From contig NZ_ARYH01000001.1 in NCBI RefSeq assembly GCF_000685235.1, positions 1,302,001-1,366,000 of the forward strand: DNA of 64,000 nucleotides, given 5' to 3'. The stretch comes from Hyphomonas adhaerens MHS-3. GTDB taxonomy: Bacteria; Pseudomonadota; Alphaproteobacteria; Caulobacterales; Hyphomonadaceae. A model generated the notes under the pieces. The model ran no database searches, was not told the origin of the DNA, and saw only the letters and a list, made by a program, of their open reading frames with translations. This document shows, piece by piece, positions 42,169 to 50,033 of this stretch; the stretch's first letter is position 1, and each line of letters starts with the position of its first letter. The translations under genes and the position numbers were made by a program.

Positions 42169-42588
42169 ATGAGCCATCGACTCGTTCTGGTCGTCGCCGC
42201 AGCATTGTACAATGACAAGGGCGAGATCCTTCTGGCGCAGCGCCCGGAAGGCAAGCAGCTGGCTGGCCTGTGGGAATTTCCGGGCGGCAAGGTAGAGCCG
42301 GGCGAAACGCCGGAGGCTGCCCTGGTGCGCGAGCTGTACGAGGAGTTGTCGATCACGGTTAAGGAATCGGAACTCCAGCCCCTCACTTTTGCGAGTTTCA
42401 CTTACCCCGACTTTCATCTTCTCATGCCACTTTACAAGTGTCAGGCATGGTCAGACGAAGTGCATCCGCGTGAAGGCCAGGCCATCGCATGGGTTCCTCC
42501 GGCAAATCTGTCTGATTACCCGGCCCCTCCGGCGGATATTCCGTTGTTTGAGGTTCTTTCGGGAGGACACGCGACGGAGGGGTCATGA
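42169..42588 (+). CDS. mutT: MutT-like Nudix hydrolase
   Basis: This 139-residue Nudix enzyme has the box GKVEPGETPEAALVRELYEE, complete in its catalytic Glu residues; the next position is Ser-Ile (EELSI) where Gly-Ile is more usual. WEFPGGK precedes it. It probably hydrolyses 8-oxo-dGTP. The ATG at 42169 lies 7 bases after the argJ stop, and argJ-mutT is a conserved alphaproteobacterial pair. Its TGA overlaps the ATG of a Flp-pilin gene. Confidence 0.9.
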   Translation: MSHRLVLVVAAALYNDKGEILLAQRPEGKQLAGLWEFPGGKVEPGETPEAALVRELYEELSITVKESELQPLTFASFTYPDFHLLMPLYKCQAWSDEVHPREGQAIAWVPPANLSDYPAPPADIPLFEVLSGGHATEGS

Positions 42589-42761
42589 GAGCCGCACGTG
42601 AACTGTTTCAGACGTTTCTCGGCAACGAGAATGGCGCAACTGCCATCGAATACGCTCTGATTGCCGGCATGATCTGCCTGGCGATTGTTGGCGGGGCGAC
42701 GGCTGTCGGAACGACGACCAATGACTCTTTCACCAAGGCTGCAGACGGCTTCCCGGACTGA
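42585..42761 (+). CDS. Flp/Fap-type (type IVb) pilin, orphan
   Basis: This 58-residue prepilin reads MRAARELFQTFLGNENGATA, then IEYALIAGMICLAIVGGATA, then a short polar C-terminus. The G-ATAIEYALIAG junction is the class IVb prepilin-peptidase site of Flp pilins. Processed length is about 40 residues. GGAGGGG lies 5 bases before the ATG, which overlaps the mutT stop (ATGA). No tad/cpa secretion genes are in this window, so assembly would depend on a locus elsewhere. Confidence 0.88.
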   Translation: MRAARELFQTFLGNENGATAIEYALIAGMICLAIVGGATAVGTTTNDSFTKAADGFPD

Positions 42762-42770
42762 TCCTTTGGT

Positions 42771-43673
42771 TTAATCGCGCTTGGCTTGCTGGCGCACTGC
42801 GTCGGCGAGGCTCGCCTTGGCAGAGCCGGGCCGCAAGGGCTGCGGCTGGCCGGGGGCCGGCGCCCAGCCGGATACGTGAACAATTTCGAAACTTGCCCGC
42901 ACGCGCCCGTCCGGGTCGGCATGGCGTTCGCGATACAGGCTGAGTGCCCTGTCCAGCACAGCGCGTGGCAGCGGCCGGATCATGCCCGGCGCCAGCGCGC
43001 TTTGCTCTCCCATGCCTTTCAGGTCGGCCAGCAGGCGCGCGGGATCGCGGTAGCGCACCACCACACTATCCCGGTCTGCCACGGGCAGGGCGAAGCCCGC
43101 CCGCTGCATCAGGTTCGCCATGTCCTTCAGGCCGGGCAGCGGGGACAGGCGCGGGGACACACCCCCCGACACCTCCGTTTCCGCTTCCATCAGGCAGTCC
43201 CGCAGCTCCGCCAGCGTGCCCGCGCCAAACAGGGCGCCGAGGAACAGGCCGTCCGGTTTCAGGCTCTGGCGCAACCGCACCAGCGTGCCCGGCAGGTCGT
43301 TCACCCAGTGCAGGGACAGGGCCGAGACGATGAGGTCGAAACGGTTTTCGGGGAGGGACGGGGTTTCCTCGTCCAGCACGCGGGCGTCCGTGCCTGCGGC
43401 GCGTGCCGCATCAACCATGGCCGGGGAGAGATCGCTGGCCTCGACAGCGCCGACCCGGCCGGTGCCGGACAGGATGCGGGCCAGCCGCCCGTCATGGCAG
43501 CCAAGGTCCAGTGCGCGCTCGAACCTGCGGGGCGTATCCTGCACGCGATCGGCGATGTCCCTCGACACGTGCTCCTTGAGGAACGCATAATCCTCATAGC
43601 GGGGTGCGGCCCGGTCACGGTTTCGCGCAACACGGGCACGGTCGAACAGGCGCGGGGGAGCGGCAGGCGTCAT
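42771..43673 (-). CDS. SAM-dependent methyltransferase, BioC/NDUFAF5-like
   Basis: This 300-residue class I methyltransferase has motif I RALDLGCHDGRLARIL, the acidic EASDLSPAMVDAAR and the post-motif region FDLIVSALSLHWVNDLPGTL, typical of BioC (malonyl-ACP methyltransferase) and its relative NDUFAF5. The N-terminus PRLFDRARVARNRDRAA is the NDUFAF5-like form common in alphaproteobacteria, so the activity may be on a respiratory protein and not on malonyl-ACP. The ATG (minus strand) at 43673 shares CATG with the comF start, leaving no spacer between the divergent genes. Confidence 0.88.
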   Translation of the reverse strand: MTPAAPPRLFDRARVARNRDRAAPRYEDYAFLKEHVSRDIADRVQDTPRRFERALDLGCHDGRLARILSGTGRVGAVEASDLSPAMVDAARAAGTDARVLDEETPSLPENRFDLIVSALSLHWVNDLPGTLVRLRQSLKPDGLFLGALFGAGTLAELRDCLMEAETEVSGGVSPRLSPLPGLKDMANLMQRAGFALPVADRDSVVVRYRDPARLLADLKGMGEQSALAPGMIRPLPRAVLDRALSLYRERHADPDGRVRASFEIVHVSGWAPAPGQPQPLRPGSAKASLADAVRQQAKRD

Positions 43674-44442
43674 GGCACGCGATATGGAGCAGCAGCAGAG
43701 CCGTTCAAAGGCCTTTCTGCGTATTGCCGCTGATTTCCTGTGGCCGCCCCGCTCGCTGGTCAGCCGGGAACGCGGCCTCGGCAAGGGGCCGCTCGCCCCG
43801 CATGAATTCGGGCGGATCCATTTTCTGAGCGGCGCGGTCTGCAACCGGTGCGGGATGCCTTTGGGTGCCGAACTGGACGATGGTGCGACGTGCGCGGCGT
43901 GTATCGCCCGCCCGCCGCGTTGGGACCGGGCGCGTGCGGCATTCGTCTACGAGGCGGCCTCCCGGCGGCTGGTGCTGGACCTCAAACGGTCGGGTCGGCG
44001 CGACGGGCTCGGCACATTTTCAGGCTGGATGGCCCAGGCAGGCAGGACGCTGCTGGATGAAGCCGATGTAATCGTTCCGGTGCCGCTGCACTACACCCGG
44101 CTCGCCAGCCGCGGGTTCAACCAGTCGGCTTGGCTGGCGGATGCCGTTTCACGGCGGACCGGGGTCCCGGTCTCGGTCGACGCATTGAAGCGGACCCGCC
44201 GCACGCCGACCCAGGGCGGGCTCTCCGCCAAGGCCCGTCGCCGTAATATGGCAGGCGCGTTCGCACCGCATCCCAAGCGGACCGGGCATGTTCAGGGTAA
44301 ACGTGTCCTTCTGATCGATGACGTGCTGACCACGGGCGCGACGCTCAGCGCGTGCACGCGTGCCCTCAAACGGGCAGGGGCGCGGCATGTGGACGTCCTG
44401 GTGCTTGCGCGCGTTGTACGGGAAACCGACGTCACCATATAA
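43672..44442 (+). CDS. ComF-family phosphoribosyltransferase
   Basis: This 256-residue protein has a short Cys4 zinc motif (CNRCGMPL, then CAACIARPP) and a phosphoribosyltransferase domain with VPVPLHYTRLASRGFNQS and the PRPP loop VLLIDDVLTTGAT. ComF proteins are tied to DNA uptake in competent bacteria, but their catalytic role is unsettled. The ATG at 43672 overlaps the start of the divergent methyltransferase gene; an ATG at 43684 is an alternative with a less strained layout. grxC follows after 29 bases. Confidence 0.9.
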   Translation: MARDMEQQQSRSKAFLRIAADFLWPPRSLVSRERGLGKGPLAPHEFGRIHFLSGAVCNRCGMPLGAELDDGATCAACIARPPRWDRARAAFVYEAASRRLVLDLKRSGRRDGLGTFSGWMAQAGRTLLDEADVIVPVPLHYTRLASRGFNQSAWLADAVSRRTGVPVSVDALKRTRRTPTQGGLSAKARRRNMAGAFAPHPKRTGHVQGKRVLLIDDVLTTGATLSACTRALKRAGARHVDVLVLARVVRETDVTI

Positions 44443-44471
44443 TTCCTGTAACGGTTCCAAGGAGCTTTTTT

Positions 44472-44732
44472 ATGACGAAAGTCACGATCTATACCCGGGC
44501 CTTCTGCCCGTATTGCTCGCGCGCTGTGTCCCTGCTGAAGGAGAAGCAGGTGGCCTTCGAAGAGATCGACGCCGGCATGAGCCCGGACAAGAAAGCGGAG
44601 ATGATCCAGCGCGCCAATGGCGGGCGGACCTTCCCGCAGATCTTCATCGGAGAGCATCACATCGGCGGGTGCGACGAGATGATGGCGCTCGAACGGGCCG
44701 GCAAGCTCGACCCGATGCTGGCGCAGCCCTGA
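44472..44732 (+). CDS. grxC: Glutaredoxin 3
   Basis: This 86-residue glutaredoxin carries the CPYC active site (C12 and C15), a cis-Pro in TFPQIFIGEHHIGG and the usual GCDEMMALERAGKLD helix. It reduces protein and ribonucleotide-reductase disulfides with glutathione. AAGGAG precedes the ATG. comF upstream and the DUF1178 gene downstream are its usual alphaproteobacterial neighbours. The carbon-nitrogen hydrolase gene often found between grxC and DUF1178 is missing. Confidence 0.95.
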   Translation: MTKVTIYTRAFCPYCSRAVSLLKEKQVAFEEIDAGMSPDKKAEMIQRANGGRTFPQIFIGEHHIGGCDEMMALERAGKLDPMLAQP

Positions 44733-44750
44733 GGCGGGGAGGGCTGACCA

Positions 44751-45191
44751 GTGATCCGCTACGCGCTCCATTGCCAGGCCTGTGACCAGGACTTCGAAGC
44801 CTGGTTCGCCTCGTCGTCGGCCTATGAAAAGCTGAAAGAAAAGCGCCAGGTGCGCTGTACGGCGTGCAATTCCTCCCGCGTGGACAAGCAGATCATGGCG
44901 CCTGCGGTGAAATCGGCGAAGAAAAAAGACGCCTCCGCCGATCCGGAGAAGATGTTTGCCGCCTTTGCCGAGAAGGCTCGCCAGCATGTGGCCGAAAATT
45001 TCGACTATGTTGGCGGCGATTTTGCCGAAGAGGCCCGGTCCATGTTCTACGGCGAAAAGGATGAGCGCCCCATTTGGGGGGAGACCACCGAGGATGAGCG
45101 CGAGGCCCTGAAGGAAGAGGGCGTTCCGGCTGCCCCGCTGCCTGAGCCGTTCACGCCGCCTGTGCCAAAGCCAAAGGGCCAGCTGAACTGA
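44751..45191 (+). CDS. DUF1178 family protein
   Basis: This 146-residue protein begins MIRYALHCQACDQDFEAWF and has a second Cys pair in CTACNSSRVDKQIMAP, forming a zinc ribbon of two CxxC pairs; an acidic central helix and a Pro-rich C-terminus (PEPFTPPVPKPKG) follow. This matches DUF1178, a conserved alphaproteobacterial family of unknown function. The start is a GTG 18 bases after the grxC stop, so the two are probably cotranscribed. Confidence 0.88.
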   Translation: MIRYALHCQACDQDFEAWFASSSAYEKLKEKRQVRCTACNSSRVDKQIMAPAVKSAKKKDASADPEKMFAAFAEKARQHVAENFDYVGGDFAEEARSMFYGEKDERPIWGETTEDEREALKEEGVPAAPLPEPFTPPVPKPKGQLN

Positions 45192-45241
45192 CGCAGCCAT
45201 TGGCGGCTGACATCTGCGGCAATACGGGCGCCATCATCCGC

Positions 45242-45276
45242 TTGACCCTTCGCCTGCCTTCGATAATACGGCAGGC
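45242..45276 (+). promoter_or_regulatory. Candidate promoter with overlapping inverted repeat
   Basis: TTGACC (45242-45247) is spaced 16 bp from TAATAC (45264-45269). GCCTGCC (45252-45258) and GGCAGGC (45270-45276) form a 7-bp inverted repeat across the -10. It precedes the aa3-oxidase subunit IV gene. Confidence 0.35.
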
Positions 45277-45305
45277 AGCAATGATTTCACGGGGAGAGCC
45301 CTCAA

Positions 45306-45608
45306 ATGGCTGCCAGCGAATACCACCACGGCGATATGGATATCCACGATCAGGAAGCCACCTGGGACGGCTTCATCAAGGGAACCACTTGGGGCAGCCT
45401 GATTCTGGCGCTGATCCTCGGTCATGCCGTCCTTGCGGTGGCCATCGGCATTCACTGGGCGGTCTCACTTGGCCTGATGACGATCGTCGGCATCGGGTCC
45501 GGTATTGTGCTGAACCTGGGCGGCCGCTGGTATGCGACCCTGGTGATCCTGCTGCTCACCGGCGTGTTCGTTCAGCTGATGATCTGGCTTTTCGGCGCGC
45601 TTATCTGA
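45306..45608 (+). CDS. aa3-type cytochrome c oxidase subunit IV
   Basis: This 100-residue protein starts with a polar part, HHGDMDIHDQEATWDGFIKG, which matches the short bacterial aa3-oxidase subunit IV family, then has three hydrophobic segments to the C-terminus. The classic subunit has about 50 residues and one helix, so this one is about twice as long with an added hydrophobic hairpin. It would associate with the terminal oxidase in the inner membrane, but no oxidase genes are nearby. Its end overlaps the convergent DksA-like gene by 8 bases. Confidence 0.78.
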   Translation: MAASEYHHGDMDIHDQEATWDGFIKGTTWGSLILALILGHAVLAVAIGIHWAVSLGLMTIVGIGSGIVLNLGGRWYATLVILLLTGVFVQLMIWLFGALI

Positions 45609-45858
45609 CGCTGTCTCTACCAATATCGCAGGTTTCGCACATTGCCTCGGCCGGGTCGGCCTCGAGGCGAAGTAGCCCTATGCGGCCCTCACAGGTCAGA
45701 CAAAACCCGTAGCAACCCTTCTCCATCCGGGCGAGCGCGGCTTCGATCCGCGCGAGCTTTTGTGCATAAGTGTACAGCCGGGCGCGCGCAGCCTGTCCGC
45801 ACTCTTCTGCCGTCAGCCCCGGGCTTGACGGTGCAAGGGGGTGTAGGTCCGTCTTCAT
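45601..45858 (-). CDS. Small DksA/TraR-type zinc-finger protein
   Basis: This 85-residue protein has a short helical N-terminus and the DksA/TraR zinc finger: C49, C53 and C56 in GCYGFCLTCEGRIG, then LRLEADPAEAMCETC with C74 and C77. Size is like phage TraR rather than full DksA, lacking most of the coiled coil. Such proteins bind the secondary channel of RNA polymerase. Whether it does so here is inference. It is convergent with the oxidase subunit gene, with overlapping ends. Confidence 0.85.
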   Translation of the reverse strand: MKTDLHPLAPSSPGLTAEECGQAARARLYTYAQKLARIEAALARMEKGCYGFCLTCEGRIGLLRLEADPAEAMCETCDIGRDSVR

Positions 45859-45975
45859 TCGAAATCATGCTGCGTCGGCTTTAAGGGGTTGGCAAGACGC
45901 ACCGGGCCAAAGAGTAGGCAGCCATATCGACTCTCGTGAAAAGCGAGCGATTTTCAGACGGATTCGGAGATACGG

Positions 45976-46953
45976 ATGGCCCAGTCCCCGCTCACCCTGA
46001 CGGATGTGACCAAGCGTTTCGGCGGCTTCACAGCTGTTGAGGGCCTGTCGCTGGATGTCCCGGAAGGGCGGATTATCGGCTTTCTGGGGCCGAATGGCGC
46101 CGGCAAGTCGACCAGTTTGCGTGTTTCGCTGGGCGTTATCCCGCCGGACGAAGGCATGGTGCGCCTGTTTGGGGCGCCGCCGAACATCTTGTCCCTGCGC
46201 CGGGTCGGCTTCCTGCCGGAGGAGCGCGGCCTCTACAAGAAAATGACCGCCCGGGAGACGATTGCCTATTTCGCCCGCCTCAAGGGCCTGACTGCCGGGG
46301 AGGCGAAGGCCCGTGCAGACGAGTTGATGGAATCGACCGGGCTGGGGGAGTTCCGCAATACGCGCGTGTCCAAACTATCCAAGGGCATGGCGCAAAAGGT
46401 CCAGATTCTTTCGACCCTCGCGCACAAGCCGGACTTCCTGATCCTCGACGAGCCATTCTCCGGGCTCGATCCCGTAAACCAGCAGGCGCTGGAAGAGCTG
46501 ATCCGCGACGAACATGCGCGCGGGGCGACGATCCTGTTCTCCACCCATGTCATGGAGCATGCCGAACGCCTGTGCGACCGGATCGTGATGATGGCGCGCG
46601 GACGCAAGGTCTTCGACGGCACGTTGCCGGAGGCGTTTGCCACACTGGACAAGGGCGCCAGCCTGGAAGTGGAGGAAGGCTTCGACCTGGCCGCCGCGCT
46701 CGCTCCGAAAGGCTTTGAGGCCCAGCGTGCCGCGGACAGGGGCCATGGCGATGCCTGGCGCATCGCCTTGCCGAAAGGCGTTGGTCCGCAGGACGCGCTG
46801 CGCGCGGCCATTGAGGCCGGGGCACCGATCACCGGTTTCGCGCCGGACGAGGCCCGTTTACGGGATGTGTTCGTCTCGCTGGTCGGGGAGGCCGAAGCGG
46901 CCGCGCTGAATGATCCGCTGGCGGAACAGGCAGAGGGAGCGCTGGCAGAATGA
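45976..46953 (+). CDS. ABC transporter ATP-binding protein, NatA-like
   Basis: This 325-residue ATPase has Walker A GPNGAGKS, signature LSKGMAQKVQ, Walker B FLILDEPFSGLDPVN and an H-loop in LFSTHVMEHAE. A C-terminal extension of about 90 residues follows, typical of the NatA/CcmA-like exporter type. The stop overlaps the ATG of the permease gene (ATGA). Substrate is unknown; NatAB exports sodium in Bacillus, and that should not be transferred here. Confidence 0.93.
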   Translation: MAQSPLTLTDVTKRFGGFTAVEGLSLDVPEGRIIGFLGPNGAGKSTSLRVSLGVIPPDEGMVRLFGAPPNILSLRRVGFLPEERGLYKKMTARETIAYFARLKGLTAGEAKARADELMESTGLGEFRNTRVSKLSKGMAQKVQILSTLAHKPDFLILDEPFSGLDPVNQQALEELIRDEHARGATILFSTHVMEHAERLCDRIVMMARGRKVFDGTLPEAFATLDKGASLEVEEGFDLAAALAPKGFEAQRAADRGHGDAWRIALPKGVGPQDALRAAIEAGAPITGFAPDEARLRDVFVSLVGEAEAAALNDPLAEQAEGALAE

Positions 46954-48332
46954 GGAATATCTATCTCATCTTCCGCCGGGACTATCTCGGCTATGTGAAA
47001 GCCTGGGGGTTCTGGCTGAGCCTTGCCGCCGTGCCCGCCTTGATGCTGATCGGCTCCATGTTCGCGCTGTTCGCAGCGCAGTCCTCGCCGGTCCGCTATT
47101 ATACGGTGATCGAGCCGAGACAGGTCTATGCCGAGGCGATCGATACCGAACTCGCCCGCAATGAGACGGCCGCCATGGCGCAGGAGCTGTCAGACCAGAT
47201 GCAATTGCCGGAAGGCGCCATGAATACCGGGGCGATGCAGACGCTCCGGGATCGGAAATTCATCGAGGTGACGCCGCCTGCGCGCGACCTGGACAGCCTG
47301 CGGCCTTATCTTCTGGGCCAGCAGCTCGTGTCCGGCCCGCTCGGAGACAAGCCGCTGTTTGCGGCCTTCATCCTGTCGGAAGACGGCAAGTCGCTCGAAT
47401 ACTGGAGCGATGACGTCAACATCAACACGTTGCGCTTTGAGGCCGAGGATGCCGTACGCCGCCTTGCCCGCAAGCATGCGCTGGAGGCGGCCGGTCTTGG
47501 CCCGGATTTTATCCAGGAAGCCGATGACGCGGCCGTGCAGGTGCCCGCCCGGCGCATCCGCAGCGTCGCGGAGCAGGAATCGGCCGGGGCGGAAGTCACG
47601 CTGGCCGACAGGGCGCCCGTCTTCGTCGCTGGGGCGCTCGCCTATTTCCTGTGGCTGATGGTGTTCTCGATCATCCAGTACCTGCTGATGGGCACGATCG
47701 AGGAACGCTCCAACAAGATCTTCGACACGCTGCTGACATCTGTGCGCATGCCGGAATTGCTGGCAGGCAAGCTGCTCGCCGTGTTCGCGGTGACCTCCAC
47801 CATGATGCTGGTCTGGGGCCTGTTCGCGCTGTCGGGCTCTGCTTTTCTCGCAACGCAGGTGCCGGGGGCAGGGAGCATGATCACGCCGTTCCTGGCAGCG
47901 GCGGGCAGCCCGCAGATCCTGATCCCGGCGCTGGTCAGCTTCGTGCTCGGCTATATCATGTACGGCATGATCTTCATGGCGCTCGGCTCCCTCTGCGACA
48001 CGATCCAGGAGGCGCAGACGCTGCTCAGCCCGATGATGATCCTGCTGATGCTGCCCATGTTCGCAATCTTCATTGCCTTTCAGGATCCAGGCTCTCCGGT
48101 GGTGGACATTGCCACCTGGGTGCCGGTGTTCACGCCCTTCCTGCTGATCCTGCGCATGCCGCATGATCCGCCGATGTGGGAAGTCGGCCTGCAGATGGGC
48201 CTGATGGTGGTGACGACGCTGGCCGTGCTCTGGATCTCCGTCCGCGTTTACCGGGCAGGGGCCGTCAACGGCGCCAGCATCGGCGACCTCGGCAAGATGC
48301 TGAAAGGCATGTTCCGGAAGAAGGCGGTTTAG
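46950..48332 (+). CDS. ABC-2 type permease, NatB-like
   Basis: This 460-residue permease has an N-terminal membrane helix (WLSLAAVPALMLIGSMFALF), a large extracytoplasmic domain at about 60-215, and five or six C-terminal helices starting near AYFLWLMVFSIIQYLLMG. The segment GTIEERSNKIFDTLLTSV is the ABC-2/NatB coupling helix region. It pairs with the preceding ATPase gene, to which it is translationally coupled. Similar DUF3526/NatB exporters have varied substrates. Confidence 0.9.
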   Translation: MRNIYLIFRRDYLGYVKAWGFWLSLAAVPALMLIGSMFALFAAQSSPVRYYTVIEPRQVYAEAIDTELARNETAAMAQELSDQMQLPEGAMNTGAMQTLRDRKFIEVTPPARDLDSLRPYLLGQQLVSGPLGDKPLFAAFILSEDGKSLEYWSDDVNINTLRFEAEDAVRRLARKHALEAAGLGPDFIQEADDAAVQVPARRIRSVAEQESAGAEVTLADRAPVFVAGALAYFLWLMVFSIIQYLLMGTIEERSNKIFDTLLTSVRMPELLAGKLLAVFAVTSTMMLVWGLFALSGSAFLATQVPGAGSMITPFLAAAGSPQILIPALVSFVLGYIMYGMIFMALGSLCDTIQEAQTLLSPMMILLMLPMFAIFIAFQDPGSPVVDIATWVPVFTPFLLILRMPHDPPMWEVGLQMGLMVVTTLAVLWISVRVYRAGAVNGASIGDLGKMLKGMFRKKAV

Positions 48333-48384
48333 CCTTCGGCGATTCCGCTGGTACGATGTCCCCACAAAATGAAGAGGTGGGGAA

Positions 48385-48714
48385 ATGAGCAAAACGTTTT
48401 TTGAGGCGTCCGTCCTCCTGGTGGGGGCGGCCTTCACGATTGCCTTTGGCGTGATTGTTGTCCCGGCCCTGATCGAGAGCGGGGATATTGCCGGGGCCTT
48501 TGCGGCGGGCTTCGTCAATCCGTTTGCGTCCGGCTATTCGCTGGACACGATTCTCTGCGCGGTCATTCTGATGGTCTGGGTGCTCCATGAGCGAAGCGCG
48601 CTGGGCATCCGGCACGGCTGGGTCGCGATCCCGCTCTCCATCATCCCCGGCGTCGCCTCGGCCTTCGCTGTGTATCTTGTGATCCGGTCCAGGCAGCTCA
48701 ACGCACGCTCTTAA
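48385..48714 (+). CDS. DUF2834 membrane protein
   Basis: This 109-residue protein has three membrane helices: ASVLLVGAAFTIAFGVIVVP, then about 54-66 (TILCAVILMVWVL), then WVAIPLSIIPGVASAFAVYL. The HERSALGIRHGWVAIPL segment before the last helix matches the DUF2834 pattern. Its function is unknown. It follows the ABC permease gene by 52 bases on the same strand and ends at a strong terminator. Confidence 0.78.
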   Translation: MSKTFFEASVLLVGAAFTIAFGVIVVPALIESGDIAGAFAAGFVNPFASGYSLDTILCAVILMVWVLHERSALGIRHGWVAIPLSIIPGVASAFAVYLVIRSRQLNARS

Positions 48715-48716
48715 AC

Positions 48717-48749
48717 AAAAACCCCGCCAGATCGCTCTGACGGGGTTTT
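48717..48749. terminator. Bidirectional terminator between DUF2834 gene and rpsU
   Basis: AAAAACCCCGCCAGA pairs with TCTGACGGGGTTTT around TCGC, with one mismatch. The A and T tracts serve both converging genes. Confidence 0.9.
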
Positions 48750-48773
48750 GATTATCTTGCGATAAGAGGCAGC

Positions 48774-48995
48774 CTAGATGATGCCTTCGCGCTGGGCGCG
48801 CTTGCGGGCCAGTTTGCGGGCGCGGCGGACGGCCTCTGCGCGCTGGCGGGCTTTCTTCTCGGACGGCTTCTCGAAATGCTGGCGGGCCTTCATTTCGCGG
48901 AACAGGCCTTCACGCTGCATTTTCTTCTTCAGAGCGCGCAGGGCTTGCTCGACATTGTTATCGCGGACGACGATCTGTACGATGGTACTCTCCAT
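48774..48995 (-). CDS. rpsU: 30S ribosomal protein S21
   Basis: This 73-residue, very basic protein is bS21, recognised by [20 protein letters not shown] and the Lys/Arg-rich second half. It sits on the 30S platform near the anti-Shine-Dalgarno. Its length matches alphaproteobacterial S21. It is divergent from the COQ9 gene over 116 bases, a conserved pairing. Confidence 0.97.
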   Translation of the reverse strand: MESTIVQIVVRDNNVEQALRALKKKMQREGLFREMKARQHFEKPSEKKARQRAEAVRRARKLARKRAQREGII

Positions 48996-49111
48996 TGGCT
49001 GGGGGCGTCGCCCCGATTGTGACCTTGTGTCGGCCAGACAGGCCGGAAAGCGCGCGCTATATCACGTGAAAAGGGATTTGGCCAAGCCCCCCTTTGCCAT
49101 GGAGTTCAGTC

Positions 49112-49759
49112 ATGACTGTCACACCTTCCCGAAAACTTCGCCGCCGCTGGCTGGAAAAGCTGCTTCCGGAGGTCGCTTTTGACGGCTGGACGGACGCCGC
49201 TGCAGCCCGAGCGGCCAATGACGCCGGGCTTGATGAGGGTGAACAGGCCCTTGCGGCCCCGCGCGGCGTGATCGACCTGATTGACGGATTCTTCGAGGAA
49301 GCAGGGGAGGCGGCAAAGGCAGACCTTGCTGCACAAGACCTGTCCGCCATGCGCGTGCCGGACAAGGTGAAGGCCGGGGTGCTGGCCTGGCTGAAGGCGC
49401 TGGAGCCCAACCGGGAGGCCGTCCGCCGGGCTGTCTCACGCGGCATGGTGCCGTGGAATGCGGGGCCTGCGCTGCAGCGCGGCTGGGCCGTGGCCGATTT
49501 TGTCTGGGACGCGGCCGGTGACACGGCCGAGGATTACAACCGCTACTCCAAGCGGGGGCTGCTCACCGCCATCCTGCCGCCGATCGTGCTGTACTGGCTG
49601 GATAACCCCTCCCAGGAAGATCTCGACGACTATGTTTCCCGCCGCCTCGCCCAGGCCTCGGGCGCCGGGCGTACGGCCGGCAAGATCCTTGGCCCCCTTC
49701 TTGACGCCATCGGGTCAAAAAGGCCCAATAGCGGAAAGGCGCCAGACGCGCGCAACTGA
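49112..49759 (+). CDS. COQ9-family protein
   Basis: This 215-residue helical protein belongs to the COQ9 family, which in eukaryotes binds isoprenes and helps COQ7 in ubiquinone synthesis. The segment LKALEPNREAVRRAVSRGMV and the C-terminal amphipathic region with LTAILPPIVLYWLDNPSQED match the family. ATG 49112 is preceded by GGAG. The bacterial role is assumed to be in ubiquinone synthesis, by homology only. It is divergent from rpsU as in other alphaproteobacteria. Confidence 0.9.
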   Translation: MTVTPSRKLRRRWLEKLLPEVAFDGWTDAAAARAANDAGLDEGEQALAAPRGVIDLIDGFFEEAGEAAKADLAAQDLSAMRVPDKVKAGVLAWLKALEPNREAVRRAVSRGMVPWNAGPALQRGWAVADFVWDAAGDTAEDYNRYSKRGLLTAILPPIVLYWLDNPSQEDLDDYVSRRLAQASGAGRTAGKILGPLLDAIGSKRPNSGKAPDARN

Positions 49760-49794
49760 GCGGAGACGGCTTGCTGTCGATTTTTGAGGAAGTG

Positions 49795-49878
49795 TGTCGG
49801 ACGAAAGTTGATCAAGCGCCCCAGGGGGCTGGGGGGGCTGATGGGTCCGGGGTGCGTGATGTTCACCTCCGTCCGACA
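49795..49878. other. Possible structured element between COQ9 and DUF2794 genes
   Basis: TGTCGGACG (49795-49803) and CGTCCGACA (49870-49878) are perfect 9-bp complements closing a 66-base segment that contains GCGCCCC and GGGGGCTGGGG. An RNA domain is possible, on either strand. It is not tRNA-like: there is no TTCRA T-loop. No T tract follows on either side. Confidence 0.3.
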
Positions 49879-50033
49879 AGTCAAAGATGGCCGGGTGCGG
49901 GGGCGCAAGCAAGACCGAAAGGTGGCCGTATTGCCGCAATTCCTGCTGTTTCAGCTGAAAATCGGATTAAAAGACGTTTAGGCGAGCTTTCCCGCCCCCA
50001 ATTCGCATTACAGGGGAGTCATAAACAGAGAAA

